The notes under the pieces are model-generated. The model was not told where the DNA came from. It saw nothing but the letters and a program-made list of their open reading frames with translations, and did no database searches. DNA of 6,265 nucleotides from Fimbriimonadales bacterium (GTDB lineage Bacteria > Armatimonadota > Fimbriimonadia > Fimbriimonadales > GBS-DC), in assembly GCA_026416065.1 (NCBI GenBank), contig JAOAFW010000140.1, forward strand, positions 1 to 6,265. Direction: 5' to 3'. The translations under genes were made by a program, and so were the position numbers. Positions 3,957 to 6,265 of the stretch are shown piece by piece; position 1 is the first letter of the stretch; the number at the start of each line of letters is the position of its first letter.

Positions 3957-5624
3957 ATGGCGAAGAACGGCAACGGAGGACGCGAACACTGGGGTACTCG
4001 GATTGGCTTGGTGCTGGCGATGGCGGGTAACGCCATTGGCTTGGGCAACTTTTTGCGTTTTCCCGGTCAGGCAGCGGCGAACGGCGGTGGGGCGTTTTTG
4101 ATCCCCTACTTCATCTGCCTGCTGCTGATGGCGATTCCGCTGATGTGGCTGGAGTGGGCGCAAGGACGCTACGGTGGCGTGCGCGGACACGGTACGACCC
4201 CCGCGATGTTCCAGCTGATGTGGCGACACCCCATCGCCAAGTATCTCGGCGTGCTGGGACTGTTTATCCCCACACTGATTCTGTTTTACTACTCCTATCT
4301 CGGCTCGTGGACGCTGGGCTACAGTATCAAAACACTGCTGGGGCAGATTCCGCAAGTGGACCGCTCCGCGCTTCATGAAGGGATGACTGCTGAAGAGATT
4401 TCGGGTACCGTGCTGGCGCCCTATGCCCAGTTTCTGGGGCAATACTCTGGCTCAAACGACAATAGCGTCTTCCTCACGCCGGATGTGTTCACGCTTGCCA
4501 TCTTTGCAGTGGTCTACTTCCTTACGCTGTGGCTGATGGTGCGCGGCGTGTCAGGCGGTATCGAGCTGCTGGCAAAGATTGCGATGCCGTTGCTGTTTAT
4601 TCTGGCGATTGTGCTGATGATTCGCGTGTTCACGCTGGGGCATCCCGTCTCGGAAGAGTACGGCGTGATGAACGGAATCGCGTTTCTGTGGGAGCCGAAA
4701 TGGTATGTGGAGCGAGACGGCAGAGAGGTCTTTGTGCTGTTCGATGTTAAGACATGGCTCGCGGCAGCGGGACAGGTGTTCTTCTCGCTAAGCTTGGGTA
4801 TGGGCGCGATTCAGTGCTACGCCTCCTACCTGCGCAAGAACGAAGATGTAACGCTGACAGGTCTGTCCACCACCGCTTCGAACAGCTTCGCGGAGGTGGT
4901 GTTGGGCGCGTCGATTGCGCTGCCTGCGGCGTCGGCGTTCTTTGGCGTGGCGGCGGCGCAGATGATTGCCGCGCAGGGCAGTTTCTATCTCGGCTTCGTG
5001 TCGATGCCTGCGATTTTCAGCTTCCTGCCTGCAGGCAACCTGTTGGGGTTCCTGTGGTTTCTGCTGCTCTTTTTCGCAGCGATGACCTCTGTCGTGGCGA
5101 TGTGCCAGCCGATTATCGCTTTTCTGGAAGACGAGTTCGGCATGTCGCGCCCGCGTGCGGTGGCAGCGCTGGGGCTGTTCTGGCTGATTGGCGTGCAGTT
5201 CGCTATCTGGATTAAGGGCGGTATCGATGTGTACGATTTCTGGTCGGGTACTTTCGGGCCGCCGCTGATGGCGCTAATTGAGGTTGTGATTTTGATGTGG
5301 ATTTTCGGCGCGGACAAAATCTGGAAAGAGATGCACGAGGGCGCGCTGCTGCGCGTGCCGCGCTTCTTCTTCTTCTGCGCCAAGTATGTCACGCCGATTA
5401 TCCTGGCACTGATTCTGGGCTTCTGGTACTGGGAGAATGTCATCGTACCGCTCTACACAGGCGAGTTGTTCACGCGCCCGATCGAGGCAAAGGGTTTACA
5501 GGTCGGCTGGCATATCTGGATGGTGCGCGGGTTCGTAATCTTCGTGTTCATCCTGCAGATTGCGCTCATCTGGTACGCTTGGAATGTGCGCAAGAGCATG
5601 CAACGCGCGGAGGTGATCGAATGA
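3957..5624 (+). CDS. LeuT-like sodium-coupled amino acid transporter (neurotransmitter:sodium symporter family)
   Basis: A 555-residue inner-membrane protein closely resembling Aquifex LeuT throughout, with the expected 12 membrane spans. It starts REHWGTRIGL like LeuT; span 1 has AGNAIGLGNFLRFP (23-36) with the unwound Gly-Leu-Gly. By recalled alignment, sodium-site residues are kept: Asn31 (LeuT Asn27), Ser277 (Thr254), Asn309 (Asn286), Thr377 and Ser378 (Thr354, Ser355). Glu313 (LeuT Glu290) is kept, predicting chloride independence. Gate pairs Arg9/Asp392 and Arg34/Asp427 and pocket Tyr112 remain. Three pocket positions differ: Ile108 (Val104), Met282 (Phe259) and Met382 (Ile359). About 19 residues are inserted between spans 3 and 6. 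It should import a hydrophobic neutral amino acid with sodium; which one cannot be read. GGAGG lies 5 bases before the ATG. The stop overlaps the small-subunit start in ATGA. Confidence 0.96.
   Translation: MAKNGNGGREHWGTRIGLVLAMAGNAIGLGNFLRFPGQAAANGGGAFLIPYFICLLLMAIPLMWLEWAQGRYGGVRGHGTTPAMFQLMWRHPIAKYLGVLGLFIPTLILFYYSYLGSWTLGYSIKTLLGQIPQVDRSALHEGMTAEEISGTVLAPYAQFLGQYSGSNDNSVFLTPDVFTLAIFAVVYFLTLWLMVRGVSGGIELLAKIAMPLLFILAIVLMIRVFTLGHPVSEEYGVMNGIAFLWEPKWYVERDGREVFVLFDVKTWLAAAGQVFFSLSLGMGAIQCYASYLRKNEDVTLTGLSTTASNSFAEVVLGASIALPAASAFFGVAAAQMIAAQGSFYLGFVSMPAIFSFLPAGNLLGFLWFLLLFFAAMTSVVAMCQPIIAFLEDEFGMSRPRAVAALGLFWLIGVQFAIWIKGGIDVYDFWSGTFGPPLMALIEVVILMWIFGADKIWKEMHEGALLRVPRFFFFCAKYVTPIILALILGFWYWENVIVPLYTGELFTRPIEAKGLQVGWHIWMVRGFVIFVFILQIALIWYAWNVRKSMQRAEVIE
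5609..5618 (+). promoter_or_regulatory. Very strong ribosome binding site for the small transporter subunit
   Basis: GGAGGTGATC is a perfect ten-base complement to the typical bacterial 16S rRNA 3' end. It lies within the last codons of the transporter gene, and the GGAGG core is 7 bases before the ATG at 5621. It supports the 37-codon gene being translated, probably at a level independent of or above the transporter. Confidence 0.8.
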
Positions 5625-5734
5625 ACTGGCAGGGCTGGGTCTTTATGCTGAGCGCGTGGATTTTCTTCACCGCGCTGATTGTCTATTGCTACTACCGCAT
5701 CCTGTTCGGCGAAAACAATCCGACGAGTCAGTGA
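5621..5734 (+). CDS. Small single-span subunit of the sodium-coupled transporter (MetS-like)
   Basis: A 37-residue peptide starting MNWQGWVFML and ending RILFGENNPTSQ. Residues about 5-24 form one hydrophobic aromatic-rich helix, followed by CYYR (23-26) and a short polar tail. The ATG overlaps the transporter stop (ATGA), and the ribosome binding site is near perfect. Size, single span and position directly after a neurotransmitter:sodium symporter match the methionine/alanine importer small subunit family, first known from corynebacterial MetPS, where the small subunit is needed for transport. I assign it by context and architecture; the sequence is too short for motif proof. It probably sits in the membrane against the transporter. 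The first bases after its stop form the rpmA promoter. Automated callers could miss a gene this short. Confidence 0.8.
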   Translation: MNWQGWVFMLSAWIFFTALIVYCYYRILFGENNPTSQ

Positions 5735-5742
5735 GGTATAAT
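5735..5742 (+). promoter_or_regulatory. -10 promoter element of rpmA
   Basis: GGTATAAT with a perfect hexamer (5737-5742) begins immediately after the small-subunit stop. No good -35 is seen at 16-18 bases (AACAAT at 5714-5719), so the GG-extended -10 probably suffices. The predicted start near 5749 gives a 46-nt leader before the rpmA ATG. Any -35 contact would lie inside the small-subunit coding sequence. Confidence 0.65.
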
Positions 5743-5749
5743 AACCGTT

Positions 5750-5777
5750 GTGGCTCGGGCGGGCTTGTCCAAGCCAC
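5750..5777 (+). promoter_or_regulatory. Leader hairpins upstream of rpmA
   Basis: GTGGCT (5750-5755) can pair with AGCCAC (5772-5777), starting at the predicted 5' end of the mRNA. Alternatively GGCTT (5762-5766) can pair with AAGCC (5771-5775) around a GTCC loop. The two folds share the 3' arm and exclude each other. Both end just before the GAGGAGG ribosome binding site (5780-5786). Ribosomal protein leaders often fold for autoregulation or stability; a regulatory role here is inference. Confidence 0.35.
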
Positions 5778-5794
5778 CAGAGGAGGCAACAACG

Positions 5795-6052
5795 ATGGCA
5801 AGTAAAAAAGGTGTCGGCAGCACGCGGAACGGTCGGGACAGCAACCCGAAGTTTCTGGGCGTGAAGGCATATGGCGGCGAGTTTGTGCGCGCTGGGAACG
5901 TCATCGTGCGCCAGCGTGGCACGAAGTTCCATCCTGGGCGCAACGTCGGGCGCGGCAGTGACGACACGCTGTTCGCGCTGGTGGACGGCTATGTGCAGTT
6001 CGAAGGTCCGCGCCACCGCCGCCGCGTGAGCGTGAACCCGGTTCAGAACTGA
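5795..6052 (+). CDS. rpmA: 50S ribosomal protein bL27
   Basis: An 85-residue basic protein of the large ribosomal subunit whose N-terminal tail reaches toward the peptidyl transferase centre. The sequence starts MASKKGVGSTRNGRDSNPK and contains GNVIVRQRGTKFHPG (34-48) and GSDDTLFALVDGYV (54-67), all hallmark bL27 blocks, and ends after a basic RHRRRVSV stretch. Length is normal for the family. There is no N-terminal extension of the cleaved Firmicutes kind. The ATG at 5795 is chosen because GAGGAGG (5780-5786) lies 8 bases upstream; an in-frame GTG at 5750 lies at the probable transcription start and within the leader hairpin. The usual partner rplU (bL21) is not upstream; that place is taken by the transporter subunit. 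A long hairpin terminator follows 9 bases after the stop. Confidence 0.98.
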   Translation: MASKKGVGSTRNGRDSNPKFLGVKAYGGEFVRAGNVIVRQRGTKFHPGRNVGRGSDDTLFALVDGYVQFEGPRHRRRVSVNPVQN

Positions 6053-6061
6053 GCCTTGATA

Positions 6062-6112
6062 AAAGCCGTTCCTTTGCGCTATGACTTATCTGAGCGCGAA
6101 AGGAACGGCTTT
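6062..6112. terminator. Long two-way terminator hairpin between rpmA and jag
   Basis: The arm 6062-6080 (AAAGCCGTTCCTTTGCGCT) pairs with 6093-6112 over 19 base pairs with one bulged G at 6098, around a 12-base loop. On the plus strand it ends CTTT, and on the minus strand it runs into CTTTTAT, so each direction has a short T tract supplied partly by the stem itself. Its place between the 3' ends of convergent rpmA and jag fits a shared bidirectional terminator. Confidence 0.88.
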
Positions 6113-6133
6113 AAGTATCTGGCGTGTGTTCAT

Positions 6134-6246
6134 CTACCCGCGTGGCGAGATCACCACATAACGATTCGGTTCCTCACCTTCGCTGTAGGTTATCACTTCC
6201 GGGTCCTCCTTCAGTGCCTGATGCACGATGCGCCGTTCGTGTGGCG
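6134..6246 (-). CDS. jag: C-terminal R3H domain of a Jag/KhpB-type RNA-binding protein, 5' part missing
   Basis: Read leftward from the adapter junction, 36 full codons end in TAG (6136-6134). The peptide begins PHERRIVHQALKEDP and continues VITYSEGEEPNRYVVISP (17-34) to the end RG. This matches the end of Jag (SpoIIIJ-associated, KhpB/EloR) proteins, whose R3H signature Arg-x3-His is present as RRIVH, followed by the typical V-x-T-x-S-E-G-E-E-P-x-R-x-V-V-I run. Family members bind RNA together with KhpA and influence cell elongation and division. The gene normally follows yidC in the rpmH-rnpA-yidC-jag cluster; none of that is visible here. The truncation is caused by the adapter at the contig end, not by mutation. 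The gene converges on rpmA. Confidence 0.85.
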
Positions 6247-6265
6247 CTGTCTCTTATACACATCT
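6247..6265. other. Nextera (Tn5 mosaic end) sequencing adapter left at the contig end
   Basis: CTGTCTCTTATACACATCT is exactly the 19-base Tn5 mosaic end used in Nextera library adapters, read outward at the very last base of the window. It is not genomic. It interrupts the jag reading frame, whose last reliable base is 6246. Confidence 0.97.

Noticed and set aside
3930..4442. 170-codon leftward open frame antisense to the transporter start
   Set aside because: It overlaps the strongly conserved first spans of the transporter and has no family resemblance.
5750..5794. In-frame GTG extension of rpmA adding fifteen residues
   Set aside because: The GTG lies at the predicted transcription start inside a hairpin arm, and GAGGAGG plus ATG at 5795 gives the standard bL27 N terminus.
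5453..6016. 187-codon leftward open frame across the transporter end, small subunit and rpmA
   Set aside because: It covers three well-supported rightward genes and the rpmA promoter, and has no recognisable domain.
1..6246. A novel defence, mobile or biosynthetic system
   Set aside because: Every sizeable gene belongs to a known housekeeping, transport or envelope family, and no array, transposase, integrase, toxin-antitoxin pair or unknown large gene was seen.
6247..6265. Tn5-type inverted repeat end at the right edge, suggesting a mobile element
   Set aside because: It is exactly the engineered mosaic end of sequencing adapters, sits at the last base of the contig, and no transposase or second end is present.

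Overview
This window is ordinary bacterial chromosome. It carries seven complete protein genes, one tRNA gene, one clearly broken gene at the right edge and a probable gene start at the left edge. The genes are tightly packed, with ATGA overlaps and 2-base gaps, and Shine-Dalgarno sequences are strong; one matches the bacterial 16S 3' end over ten bases. A heptose-phosphate adenylyltransferase and a predicted lipoprotein suggest a diderm envelope. A Gram-negative-like lineage outside the best-studied phyla (for example Armatimonadota) would fit, but that is only a guess. I see no phage, transposase, CRISPR array or foreign-looking cargo.

Layout from left to right. Bases 1-150 hold the probable start of a leftward gene and a symmetric -10 box. 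A tRNA-Gln(TTG) follows at 152-225. A rightward two-gene unit comes next: a membrane-targeted TlpA/ResA-type thioredoxin overlapping pyrF (orotidine 5'-phosphate decarboxylase) by 4 bases. pyrF converges on leftward tpiA (triosephosphate isomerase) with only 2 bases between the stops. tpiA has its own promoter and a leader of about 105 nt. To its right, a leftward pair holds a glutaminyl-peptide cyclotransferase lipoprotein followed, after 2 bases, by rfaE2/hldC.

Divergent from that pair, across 86 bases with two small palindromes, is a LeuT-like neurotransmitter:sodium symporter. It is followed through an ATGA overlap by a 37-residue single-span peptide resembling the MetS-type small subunit of these transporters; this is the most interesting gene pair here. 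rpmA (bL27) follows with its own promoter and structured leader, then a long two-way terminator. The R3H end of a leftward jag/khpB gene is last. It is cut off by a 19-base Nextera (Tn5 mosaic-end) adapter at 6247-6265, so the right edge is a library artefact.

A recurring theme is the -10 element GGTATA(A/C)T, found at the tRNA, the thioredoxin gene, tpiA and rpmA, mostly without a recognisable -35 at normal spacing. I did not find a new multi-gene system. The points worth a second look are the transporter pair with its substituted binding pocket, the shared promoter element, a tRNA acceptor mismatch, an inserted segment in TpiA, and the structured leaders of tpiA and rpmA.
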